From: DASUSH01 sp963785155
Lineage (GTDB): Bacteria > Actinomycetota > Thermoleophilia > Solirubrobacterales > 70-9
Direction of reading: 5' to 3'
Length of the DNA stretch: 64,000 bases
Assembly: GCA_963785155.1 (NCBI GenBank)
Contig: CAWAUB010000014.1
Span: 186,001-250,000 of the forward strand
Under the pieces are notes generated by a model. That model saw only the letters and a list, made by a program, of their open reading frames with translations. It did not search any database and was not told where the DNA came from. Below, one piece after another: positions 57,443 to 64,000 of the stretch. Every line of letters begins with the position of its first letter. Position 1 is the stretch's first letter. A program made the translations under genes and the position numbers.

Positions 57443-57961
57443 ATGACGGAAGACGAAGTCGAGTACGAGGAATACGAAGAGGAGGAGCTGCCGGAGGAGC
57501 CCGCGGAGCGCGTCCGGGCTCTGGTCGACCGTGTCCTCGACGAGCTCGACCTGGACGCCGAGGTCGAGGTCGAGGAGTCCGACGACGAGATCCTCGCCGA
57601 GATCGAGGGCGAGGATGACCTCGGCCTCCTGATCGGCCGCCGCGGACAGACCATCGACGCCCTTCAGTTGCTCTGTTACCGCGCCGCGTGGCGCGGTCGC
57701 CAGGACCGCAAGCGGGTCACCGTCGACGCGGCGGGATACCGTCGCCGCCGGGCCGAGGTACTCGAGCGCCAGGCCGAGCAGGCGGCCGAGCGAGCCGCCC
57801 AGGACGGCCGCCCGATCGAGCTGGAGCCGATGAGCGCCAACGAGCGCCGCGTCGTGCACAACCACCTCGCCGAACGGTCCTCGGTCGAGACCTACAGCGA
57901 GGGCGACGAGCCCGAACGCTTCGTCGTCGTCGCCCCGCTCGTCTCCGACGTCTCCGAGTAA
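57443..57961 (+). CDS. khpB: KH/R3H RNA-binding protein Jag (KhpB)
   Basis: 172 residues from ATG 57443. An acidic N-terminus (EVEYEEYEEEELPEEP) replaces the usual Jag_N domain, then a KH domain (LGLLIGRRGQTIDALQLLCYRAAWRG, GxxG loop GRRG) and an R3H domain (MSANERRVVHNHLAERSSVETYSEG). KhpB with KhpA binds many RNAs and affects cell-wall elongation. It lies between yidC and rsmG, 10 bases after yidC. Confidence 0.93.
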   Translation: MTEDEVEYEEYEEEELPEEPAERVRALVDRVLDELDLDAEVEVEESDDEILAEIEGEDDLGLLIGRRGQTIDALQLLCYRAAWRGRQDRKRVTVDAAGYRRRRAEVLERQAEQAAERAAQDGRPIELEPMSANERRVVHNHLAERSSVETYSEGDEPERFVVVAPLVSDVSE

Positions 57962-57968
57962 CTCGCCG

Positions 57969-58667
57969 ATGCCCGAGGGCCCGCTCGACCGCCTCGACGA
58001 GGGCGCGCGAGCCGCACTGGGCGAGATCGTCGCGATGCTCGCCGCCGATCCCTCCGCGCCCTCGAGCGTCCGCGATCCTGAGGAGGCCTGGCGGGTCCAC
58101 ATCGCCGACTCGCTCAGCGGGCTGGAGTTCGAACCCCTGGCGGAGGCCGGCCGGATCGCCGACGTCGGCGCGGGCGCCGGCTTCCCGGGCCTCGCGCTCG
58201 CGGCGGCCCTGCCCGAGGCCCGGGTCGACCTGATCGAATCGGTCGAGCGCAAGTGCGTGTTCGCGCGCCGCGCCGCGGAACGGGCGGGGCTAGAGCGGGT
58301 GGGCGTGGTCTGCGAACGGGCGGAGGACTGGGCGCGGGAGCCGGAGCCCGGCGGCGGGCGGGAGGCCTATGACGCGGTGACGGCGAGGGCGGTGGGACGG
58401 TTGTCGACTCTGGCGGAGCTCGCGTCGCCGTTGCTTCGGGATGGGGGCGTGCTGGTTGCCTGGAAGGGGAAACGGCAGAGGGATGAGGAGGCGGAGCTGG
58501 GACGGGCTCGTGGGGAATTGGGAATGGAGGTCGAGGAGGTTCGGTGGGTCGGCCCGTACGCGGGAAGCCGGCACCGACACCTGTACTTGGTGCGCAAGGT
58601 GGGCCCGACGCCTAAGGGCCTACCCCGCAAGGCCGGCCTGGCGAAAAAGCGCCCCTTCGGCGCCTGA
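57969..58667 (+). CDS. rsmG: 16S rRNA (guanine-527-N7)-methyltransferase
   Basis: 232 residues. The SAM-binding core RIADVGAGAGFPGLALAAALPEARVDLIESVERKCVFARRAAER and DAVTARAVGRLSTLAELASPLLRDGGVLVAWKGKR are diagnostic. The enzyme modifies G527 of 16S rRNA; loss confers low-level streptomycin resistance. ATG 57969 is 7 bases after jag. The last residues (RKAGLAKKRPFGA) are basic. Confidence 0.95.
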   Translation: MPEGPLDRLDEGARAALGEIVAMLAADPSAPSSVRDPEEAWRVHIADSLSGLEFEPLAEAGRIADVGAGAGFPGLALAAALPEARVDLIESVERKCVFARRAAERAGLERVGVVCERAEDWAREPEPGGGREAYDAVTARAVGRLSTLAELASPLLRDGGVLVAWKGKRQRDEEAELGRARGELGMEVEEVRWVGPYAGSRHRHLYLVRKVGPTPKGLPRKAGLAKKRPFGA

Positions 58668-58675
58668 ATCGCGCT

Positions 58676-58720
58676 GCCGTCCTGCTTTACCCCCGTATTG
58701 GGGGGGCAATCCAGGACGGC
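58676..58720. terminator. Long palindrome between rsmG and parA
   Basis: GCCGTCCTG ... CAGGACGGC (9-bp arms) enclosing CCCCC-GTATT-GGGGG. A stable hairpin 8 bases after the rsmG stop, possibly a terminator or a regulatory site for parAB. It lacks a T-tract on the + strand, so termination is unproven. The remaining 110 bases to parA show nothing else. Confidence 0.5.
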
Positions 58721-58832
58721 GCCCGCAAACTCCGAGAAATTCCAGCACCGCCAAACGCCACCCTCCGACCCCTCCTCTACTCTCCGCCTCGCAGGCACGA
58801 AACCGACCGTTTCGCACTGCAGAATCAACCCC

Positions 58833-59621
58833 ATGGGCTACGTCTACGCGATCGCGAACCAGAAGGGCGGCGTCGGCAAGACGACGACCGCGGTGAACCT
58901 CGCCGCCGCGATCGCGGCCGGCGACCGGCAGACGCTGCTGGTCGACCTGGACGCGCAGTGCAACGCGACTGTCGGCCTCGGCCTCGGCAGGGACCTGGAG
59001 CCCTCGAGCTACGACTGCCTTTGCGGGGAGAGCTCGCTCGCCGAGGCGGCCCGGCCCGCCGGTCCCGACAACCTCTGGATCGTCCCCGCCGGCCGTGACC
59101 TCGCAGGCGCTTCGGTCGAGCTGCCGCGCTCGGAGCGGTCGGAAACCCGGCTGCGCGAAGGCCTCGGCCCGGTCCGCGAGCGATTCTCCGCGACCCTGCT
59201 CGACTGCCCGCCGTCGCTTGGCCCGGTCACGGTGAACGCCCTGGCCGCGGCGGACCGGGCGCTCGTCCCGGTTCAGGCCGAGTACCTGGCGCTGGAGGGG
59301 CTGGTCCAGTTCCTCGAGACGCTGGACCTGATGCGGCAGGACCTGAATCCCCGCCTGGTTCTGACCGGCGTCGTGATCACCATGGCCGACGAGCGCACGA
59401 GGCTCGCCCGCGACGTGGAATCGGAGCTCAGACAACACCTTGGGGAGATCGTCTTTACGACGACGATCCCGCGCAGCATCCGGCTCGCCGAGGCGCCCAG
59501 CTTCGGCATCCCCGGGATCGAGCACGACCCCTCATCTCGCGGCGCCGTCGCCTATCGAGAGCTCGCCCGCGAGCTCGCCCAACGCGAATCCGAACCCACC
59601 GAAACCAGGGAGGCAGCATGA
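58833..59621 (+). CDS. parA: Chromosome partitioning ATPase ParA
   Basis: 262 residues from ATG 58833, which begins YVYAIANQKGGVGKTTTAVNL with the deviant Walker A KGGVGKTT; LLVDLDAQCNATVGLG, LLDCPPSLGPVTVNAL and the EAPSFGIP loop follow. ParA moves ParB-parS complexes and so segregates the origin. Longer upstream readings in this frame lack family similarity. It overlaps parB by ATGA. Confidence 0.95.
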   Translation: MGYVYAIANQKGGVGKTTTAVNLAAAIAAGDRQTLLVDLDAQCNATVGLGLGRDLEPSSYDCLCGESSLAEAARPAGPDNLWIVPAGRDLAGASVELPRSERSETRLREGLGPVRERFSATLLDCPPSLGPVTVNALAAADRALVPVQAEYLALEGLVQFLETLDLMRQDLNPRLVLTGVVITMADERTRLARDVESELRQHLGEIVFTTTIPRSIRLAEAPSFGIPGIEHDPSSRGAVAYRELARELAQRESEPTETREAA

Positions 59622-60484
59622 GCGCCCGTAAACGTGGGATGGGCCGCGGCCTCGCCGCGATCCTCCCCGAGCCGACCGACCGCGATCAGGTCGAGCTGCG
59701 GATGGTGCCCCCGGACGTAGTCAAGCCAAACCCGAACCAGCCGCGCAAACGGATCGACCCGGACTCGATCTCCGCGCTCGCCGAGTCGATCGGCGCGGCC
59801 GGCGTGATCCAGCCGCTGATCGTCCGCCCGATTCCCGACGGGAGCTACGAGCTGATCGCCGGCGAGCGCCGCTGGCGCGCAGCGAAGGAGGCCGGGCTCA
59901 CCGAGGTGCCGGCCGTGGTCCGCGACGAGGACGAGCCTCAGCGGCTGCAGACGGCGCTGATCGAGAACATGGCCCGCGAGGACCTGAACCCCGTCGACGA
60001 GGCTCGCGCCTGCGCGACCCTGGTCGAGGATCTCGGCCTCTCCAAGGAGGAGGTCGGCCGCCGCGTCGGCCGCAGCCGCCCGGCGATCTCGAACCTGATC
60101 CGGATCCTCGACCTCCCCGACGACGCACTCGGACTGATCGAAGCCGGCGAGCTCTCCGAGGGTCATGGCCGCGCGATCCTCCAGGCGAAGGGCAACGACG
60201 TCCGCCGCCGCCTCGCCCGCGACGCGGTCCGCGCCGGCTGGTCGGTCCGGGAGACCGAGCGCCGTGCGAAACGCGCGGGAGCGACCCCCGGTCAGGCCCG
60301 GGTCACCCCGCATCCGGACCAGCAGGCCGCCCTCGGCCGGGCCGCCGACGAGCTCGAGGCAGCCCTCGGCCACGAGGTCGTGATGAGCGTCAAGCGCAAC
60401 GGGTTGCGGGCCGAACTCGACTTCGAGGACCTCGACGAAGCGCTCACCTTTGCCCGCTCGATCGCCGCTCGACGGGCGGCCTGA
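59618..60484 (+). CDS. parB: Chromosome partitioning protein ParB
   Basis: 288 residues. N-terminal KRGMGRGLAAIL, then the CTPase fold: VKPNPNQPRKRIDPDSISALAESI, LIAGERRWRAAKEAGL (GERRxRA), TALIENMAREDLNPVDEARA. The HTH region VGRRVGRSRPAISNLIRILDLPD binds parS; the C-terminal segment (ALGHEVVMSVKRNGLRAELDFEDLDEALTF) dimerises. Partner of ParA with ATGA overlap. No perfect parS was found in the window. Confidence 0.95.
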   Translation: MSARKRGMGRGLAAILPEPTDRDQVELRMVPPDVVKPNPNQPRKRIDPDSISALAESIGAAGVIQPLIVRPIPDGSYELIAGERRWRAAKEAGLTEVPAVVRDEDEPQRLQTALIENMAREDLNPVDEARACATLVEDLGLSKEEVGRRVGRSRPAISNLIRILDLPDDALGLIEAGELSEGHGRAILQAKGNDVRRRLARDAVRAGWSVRETERRAKRAGATPGQARVTPHPDQQAALGRAADELEAALGHEVVMSVKRNGLRAELDFEDLDEALTFARSIAARRAA

Positions 60485-60508
60485 CAGGACTATCATCGAG
60501 CGTCGCGC

Positions 60509-60582
<74 letters not shown>

Positions 60583-60595
60583 TACTGGAGACCTG

Positions 60596-61087
60596 ATGCA
60601 GCAGATGCAGATCTATGGAGTCAGCTTCGACATGGTCGGCAAGCAGCCGATCGTCCTGCTGAAGACGGTCGACGGGAACCGCTTCCTGCCGATCTGGATC
60701 GGGCATCCGGAGGCCGCGGCGATCCTGATGAAGCTGCAGGGCGCCTCGACCCCGCGGCCGATGACCCACGACCTCCTCTCGGACCTGCTCGAGCAGATGG
60801 ACGCGAAATGCGAGCGCGTCTCGGTGACCGAGCTGCGCGACAACACCTTCTACGCGTCGATCACGATCTCCGTCAACGGGACCGAGGTCGAGATCGACTC
60901 CCGCCCCTCCGACGCGCTCGCCCTGGCGGTGCGCTGCCAGGCCCCGATCTTCGCCGCCGAGGACGTGATCGAAGAGTCCTCGATCGAGTTCGAGCACGAG
61001 GTCGAGGACCAGGAGGAGGTCGTCGAGAAGTTCAAGGACTTCCTCGACGAGGTCTCGCCCGAGGACTTCGCCCAGGGCGGCGACTGA
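60596..61087 (+). CDS. Bifunctional nuclease (DUF151) family protein
   Basis: 163 residues. The BFN domain is clear: MQIYGVSFDMVGKQPIVLLKTVDGNRFLPIWIGHPEAAAILMKL, RPMTHDLLSDLLEQMDAKCERVSVTEL, TFYASITISVNGTEVEIDSRPSDALALAVRCQAPIFAAEDVIEE. Plant homologues show DNase/RNase activity; the bacterial role is uncertain. The C-terminus is very acidic (EHEVEDQEEVVEKFKDFLDEV). ATG 60596 or 60605. It follows tRNA-Ile by 13 bases. Confidence 0.9.
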   Translation: MQQMQIYGVSFDMVGKQPIVLLKTVDGNRFLPIWIGHPEAAAILMKLQGASTPRPMTHDLLSDLLEQMDAKCERVSVTELRDNTFYASITISVNGTEVEIDSRPSDALALAVRCQAPIFAAEDVIEESSIEFEHEVEDQEEVVEKFKDFLDEVSPEDFAQGGD

Positions 61088-61215
61088 CCCTCGCTCGTCT
61101 CACGCCTGACCCCCGGGTACTCCCAGGGTCCACTCAGGGTGATTCCCAATAGAAGTCCGGCTCCTTCGGTGCGAGCCTCGATCCAATCGATCAAACGCAA
61201 CGATTGGAGAACGAG

Positions 61216-62265
61216 ATGAACGACCAGAACCATCCGGACGACGACACAGAAGAGCGTCCGGAAACTGAGCCCGAAACCGCCGAGACCCGCGAGGTCCAGG
61301 CCGAACCGGAGGGCAGGGCGGGCCCCAGGCGCGTCCTTCGCTCCCGCGACGACCGCGTCCTCGCCGGCGTCGCCGGCGGCCTCGGCTCCTACTTCGGCGT
61401 CGACCCGATCATCTTCCGGATCGGCTTTGCGCTCTCCGTCTTCTTCGGAGGGCTCGGGATCATCGCGTACGTCCTGCTCGCGATCTTCGTACCCAGCGAC
61501 GACGATCCCGACCGCGCCCTCGGCGCTCGCATGCGGGGCGGTGGGTTCTGGCGCGGTGCGGGCCTCGTAGCTCTCGCCCTTGTCGCGATCGGCGGCCTGT
61601 TCGTCCTCGCCGGCGGCGCGGCCTTCACGGTTGCCCTCGGCTGGGGAGTACCCACCGCGATCGTCGTGATCGCCGCCGGGGCGCTGCTGGTCCTGGCCGC
61701 GTTCCGAGGGGGCGCCCGATGGTTGATCCCCCCGGCGGTCGCGATTGCGCTGGGCGCAAGCGTCGCGGCGGCATCGGACGTGGACTTCAGTGGCGGTATC
61801 GGCGAGCGTGGCTACCGGCCCCTGTCGCAGGCGTCGATCCCGGCTGATGGATACCGGCTTGGAGTCGGCGACCTGGCGATCGACCTCCGCGAGCTCGACT
61901 GGCGAGAGGGCGGAGTCGTCGAACTCGAGACGAGCATGGGCGCCGGCCGAACCGTGGTCTACGTACCGGAACGAGTCTGCGTCACCGGCAACATTCGAAT
62001 CCGCGGCGGCGAAGGCTTCGTCGCGGGCGAGCGGGTCGACGGCGTCGACGTCGATCAGGAATTTGGCGCCGGCACGTCGGCCACGCCACGCCTGGACCTC
62101 GACGCCGAGATCGACTTCGGGCAGATCCGGGTGATCAACAGCGACACTGCCGTCGTGCGCGGCGACGACCACCTGGATTTCGACGGTCGATTCGACTATG
62201 AGGGCGGTGAGGCGCAGCGCGCAGCGCAGGCGCAGGCATGCTCGGCCACGGACCGGGACGAGTGA
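61216..62265 (+). CDS. PspC-domain membrane protein with adhesin-like tail
   Basis: 349 residues from ATG 61216 (GGAG six bases upstream; TTG 61204 is less likely). An acidic N-tail, then the PspC domain RVLRSRDDRVLAGVAGGLGSYFGVDPIIFRIGFALSVFFGGLGIIAYVLLAIFVP, further helices (GLVALALVAIGGLFVLAGGAAFTVALGWGVPTAIVVIAAGALLVLAAF) and a beta-rich C-terminus (YRLGVGDLAIDLRELDWREGGVVELETSMGAGRTVVYVPERVCVTGNIRI) like the DUF2154/LiaF-type region. PspC proteins sense membrane stress. First gene of a stress operon; its stop overlaps the next GTG. Confidence 0.88.
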   Translation: MNDQNHPDDDTEERPETEPETAETREVQAEPEGRAGPRRVLRSRDDRVLAGVAGGLGSYFGVDPIIFRIGFALSVFFGGLGIIAYVLLAIFVPSDDDPDRALGARMRGGGFWRGAGLVALALVAIGGLFVLAGGAAFTVALGWGVPTAIVVIAAGALLVLAAFRGGARWLIPPAVAIALGASVAAASDVDFSGGIGERGYRPLSQASIPADGYRLGVGDLAIDLRELDWREGGVVELETSMGAGRTVVYVPERVCVTGNIRIRGGEGFVAGERVDGVDVDQEFGAGTSATPRLDLDAEIDFGQIRVINSDTAVVRGDDHLDFDGRFDYEGGEAQRAAQAQACSATDRDE

Positions 62266-62450
62266 GCGTCGACTCGGTATCGCTCACGTCGGGGCTGGCG
62301 GTTGCCGGCCTCGGCGTGTTTGCGCTGCTCGAGTCCGAGGGCGTCGTCAACTTGAGCTTCGGCTGGGCCGCAGTGGTCCTGACGGCGCTCCTCGGCGGCA
62401 TCTTCCTGCTCAGCGGCCTCGCGGCCGGTAGCGATGACCGTCACGATTGA
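62262..62450 (+). CDS. Small two-helix membrane protein
   Basis: 62 residues from GTG 62262 (GTGA overlap with the preceding gene). Two hydrophobic segments (SLTSGLAVAGLGVFALLES and LSFGWAAVVLTALLGGIFLLSGLAA) separated by EGVVN. Located between two PspC genes, so probably an accessory of that stress system. No recognised family. Confidence 0.7.
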   Translation: MSVDSVSLTSGLAVAGLGVFALLESEGVVNLSFGWAAVVLTALLGGIFLLSGLAAGSDDRHD

Positions 62451-62460
62451 AACCTGATGA

Positions 62461-63720
62461 GTGCCCACGCTCGCACGGCCACCGCTTCGCCGTGACACGG
62501 ATCTCGGGCTGATCTCCGGGACGCTCGCCGGCGTCGCGCGCCGGATCGGCGTCGACGTGGTGATCGTGCGGGTGGCGTTCGCCTGCCTCGCGCTTCTCAC
62601 CGGCGGCCTTGCCCTCGTCGTCTACCTCATCGCGTGGGCGGCGCTGCCCGCCGACGGTGAGATGCAGACCCCGTTGATCCGCCGGGTTGCGTTCCACGGC
62701 GCGCGGGGCGACTGGCGCATCGCCCTGGGGCTGGGCCTCCTGACCCTCTCGGCCCTCCTCGCCTTCCGCGAGCTCGGGATCTGGTGGAGCGACGCGATCG
62801 CCTGGCCCCTTGCGCTCGCGGCCTTTGGCGCGGCGCTCCTGTGGCGGCGATCCCGCGCGGACTCCGCCGAGCCGAGGACCGCGAAGCCGCGCGCAGCCGC
62901 AGCGCCGGTCGCGGGTGAGGCGGCGCCCGGTGACCGCTTCGGCGACCTCTACCGAGGGGTGTTCGGTGTCCTGCTCGTGCTCGGCGCGGCCCTCCTGTTC
63001 CTCTCCCTGAACGACATCTTCGGTGGGATCCGCGACGCGGCCCTGACGACCGTCGTGATCGTCGTCGCGGCAGCGTTGATTCTCGCGCCCTTCCTATGGC
63101 GCCTGGGACGCAACCTCGCGAGCGAGCGGGCCGAGCGCATCCGTTCGCAGGAGCGGGCGGAGGTTGCGGCGCATCTGCACGACTCCGTCCTGCAAACCCT
63201 CGCCCTCGTGCAGAAGCGGGCAGGCGATCCCCGCGAGGTCGCAACCCTTGCCCGGCGGCAGGAACGCGAGCTTCGCTCTTGGCTGAGCGGCGATCGGGCG
63301 AGGGATGCGAGCGCGAGCCTGGCGTCGGCCGTCGAGAGCGCCGCCGCGGAGGTCGAGGACGCCCACGGGGTGCCGGTGGACGTCGTGCTCGTCGGCGACG
63401 CGCCGATCTCCAATCGCTCTGAAGCTCTGGTCGCCGCGACTCGAGAGGCCATCGTGAACGCGGCGAAGTTCGCCCCAGACGCCGGCACGATTGCGGTCTA
63501 CGGCGAGGTTGGCGATGGGAAGGCCCAGGTGTTCGTCCGCGATCGGGGCGGGGGGTTCGACCCAGCCGCAATTCCCGCAGACCGGCGAGGAGTGCGCGAG
63601 TCGATCGAAGGCCGCATGGAGCGGCACGGCGGCGAAGCGCGGATCCGCTCTGCGCCAGGTGAGGGCACCGAGGTCGAGCTGACGATCTCGCTCGACGAGG
63701 ACGGCGGAGGGCCGGCATGA
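62461..63720 (+). CDS. PspC-domain sensor histidine kinase (NarL/DesK type)
   Basis: 419 residues. An N-terminal PspC domain (RDTDLGLISGTLAGVARRIGVDVVIVRVAFACLALLTGGLALVVYLIAWAALP), four more helices, then a HisKA_3-type dimerisation helix with the phospho-His in AEVAAHLHDSVLQTLALVQKRA, and a HATPase domain (VAATREAIVNAAKFA with the N-box Asn, YGEVGDGKAQVFVRDRGGGFDPAAIP). It is expected to sense membrane stress through its PspC helices and phosphorylate the following response regulator. GTG 62461; its stop overlaps the regulator ATG (ATGA). Confidence 0.9.
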   Translation: MPTLARPPLRRDTDLGLISGTLAGVARRIGVDVVIVRVAFACLALLTGGLALVVYLIAWAALPADGEMQTPLIRRVAFHGARGDWRIALGLGLLTLSALLAFRELGIWWSDAIAWPLALAAFGAALLWRRSRADSAEPRTAKPRAAAAPVAGEAAPGDRFGDLYRGVFGVLLVLGAALLFLSLNDIFGGIRDAALTTVVIVVAAALILAPFLWRLGRNLASERAERIRSQERAEVAAHLHDSVLQTLALVQKRAGDPREVATLARRQERELRSWLSGDRARDASASLASAVESAAAEVEDAHGVPVDVVLVGDAPISNRSEALVAATREAIVNAAKFAPDAGTIAVYGEVGDGKAQVFVRDRGGGFDPAAIPADRRGVRESIEGRMERHGGEARIRSAPGEGTEVELTISLDEDGGGPA

Positions 63721-64000
63721 GCACGCAGCCGACCGTCGTCATCGTCGACGACCACGAGATCTTCCGCTCCGGCGTTCGGGCTGAGCTCGAGGGGCTCGTC
63801 GACGTGCGCGGTGAGGCCGGCGGAGTCGAGGAAGCCGTCCGGCTGATCGAGGCCGAGCGCCCCGACGTGGTCCTCCTCGACGTCCACATGCCCGGCGGCG
63901 GGGGCGCCGAGGTGATCCGGCTTGCCGCTGAATCCTGCCCGGGCCAGCAGTACCTCGCCCTCTCCGTCTCGGATGATCCCGAGGACGTGATCGCGATCGT
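63717..64000 (+). CDS. LuxR/NarL-type response regulator, cut by window edge
   Basis: The first 94 residues of a receiver domain: TVVIVDDHEIFRSGVRAEL (acidic pair), DVVLLDVHMPGGGGAEVI with the phospho-acceptor Asp, and ALSVSDDPEDVIAIV. It continues past base 64000. The partner of the preceding PspC kinase (ATGA overlap). The HTH output domain is not visible. Confidence 0.9.
   Translation, partial: MSTQPTVVIVDDHEIFRSGVRAELEGLVDVRGEAGGVEEAVRLIEAERPDVVLLDVHMPGGGGAEVIRLAAESCPGQQYLALSVSDDPEDVIAI

Noticed and set aside
61088..61215. Riboswitch or repeat in the 128 bases before the PspC gene (acccccgggtactcccagggt)
   Set aside because: Inverted matches are short and imperfect; no known riboswitch core is seen.

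Overview
The window is GC-rich, densely coding chromosomal DNA from an actinobacterium. The best fit is Thermoleophilia/Solirubrobacterales. The evidence is the dnaA-dnaN-recF-dciA-gyrB-gyrA arm facing an rpmH-rnpA-yidD-yidC-jag-rsmG-parA-parB arm, the fhaA-fhaB-PP2C-ftsW-pbpA-pknB cell-wall operon, secreted 'NSxGSKxLKxGAVK' repeat proteins, DUF3105 and DUF4446 proteins, frequent GTG/TTG starts, and no insertion sequence, prophage or CRISPR array. Taxonomy is inferred from recalled protein families, not from a search.

Layout. 0-8.7 kb (+): a frameshifted Ntn-hydrolase acylase, metF, a secreted YVTN-propeller/PKD protein, an alpha/beta hydrolase, two tandem DUF3105 proteins and a PGRP-type amidase. 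8.7-22.4 kb (mostly -): a surface-polysaccharide locus with a FemAB-like and a GNAT acyltransferase, a polyprenyl-phosphate sugar transferase, three glycosyltransferases, an O-antigen-ligase-like protein joined to a Wzx-like flippase, two LytR_C-domain membrane proteins and a PglF/CapD-type NDP-sugar dehydratase. 22.4-28.4 kb (+): DedA, uppP, purM, a GlxA-type regulator plus a DJ-1/PfpI protein, and a Ser/Thr kinase. 28.5-38.0 kb (-): fhaA-fhaB-PP2C-ftsW-pbpA-pknB-ddl-Zn dehydrogenase, the signalling and synthesis operon for septal/elongation peptidoglycan. 38.1-46.3 kb: a polytopic Ser/Thr kinase, a CARDB-like membrane protein, DUF4446, pheA, an HNH endonuclease, a SecD-head-like lipoprotein, an SDR and a decayed repeat protein. 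46.3-60.5 kb: the origin-proximal replication and partition block. 60.5-64 kb: tRNA-Ile(GAT), a DUF151 nuclease-family protein, and a PspC / small membrane protein / PspC-histidine kinase / response regulator envelope-stress system cut by the window edge.

How it works together. The polysaccharide locus can charge a lipid carrier (sugar transferase), extend it (GT2/GT4), flip and polymerise or ligate it (Wzx/ligase), while uppP recycles the carrier. The fha-PP2C-pknB operon senses muropeptides through PASTA domains and controls FtsW/PbpA, and Ddl supplies D-Ala-D-Ala. The dnaA/rpmH divergence near 55.6-55.8 kb marks the likely origin region, but I see no DnaA-box cluster.

Unusual features. 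(1) A 55-bp structured repeat occurs twice. The copies differ at only two positions, those positions pair with each other (a compensatory change), and both copies end exactly in the start codon of a gene. (2) Small palindromic GGGGTCTGACCCC-type elements sit inside coding regions. (3) Many genes, including essential ones (purM, ftsW), carry single-base frameshifts, mostly +1, which suggests indel errors or frequent recoding. (4) A short transcription unit near 45.2-45.4 kb has a near-perfect 16S-complementary Shine-Dalgarno, a 14-codon ORF and a strong terminator. (5) fhaA appears to start with ATC.
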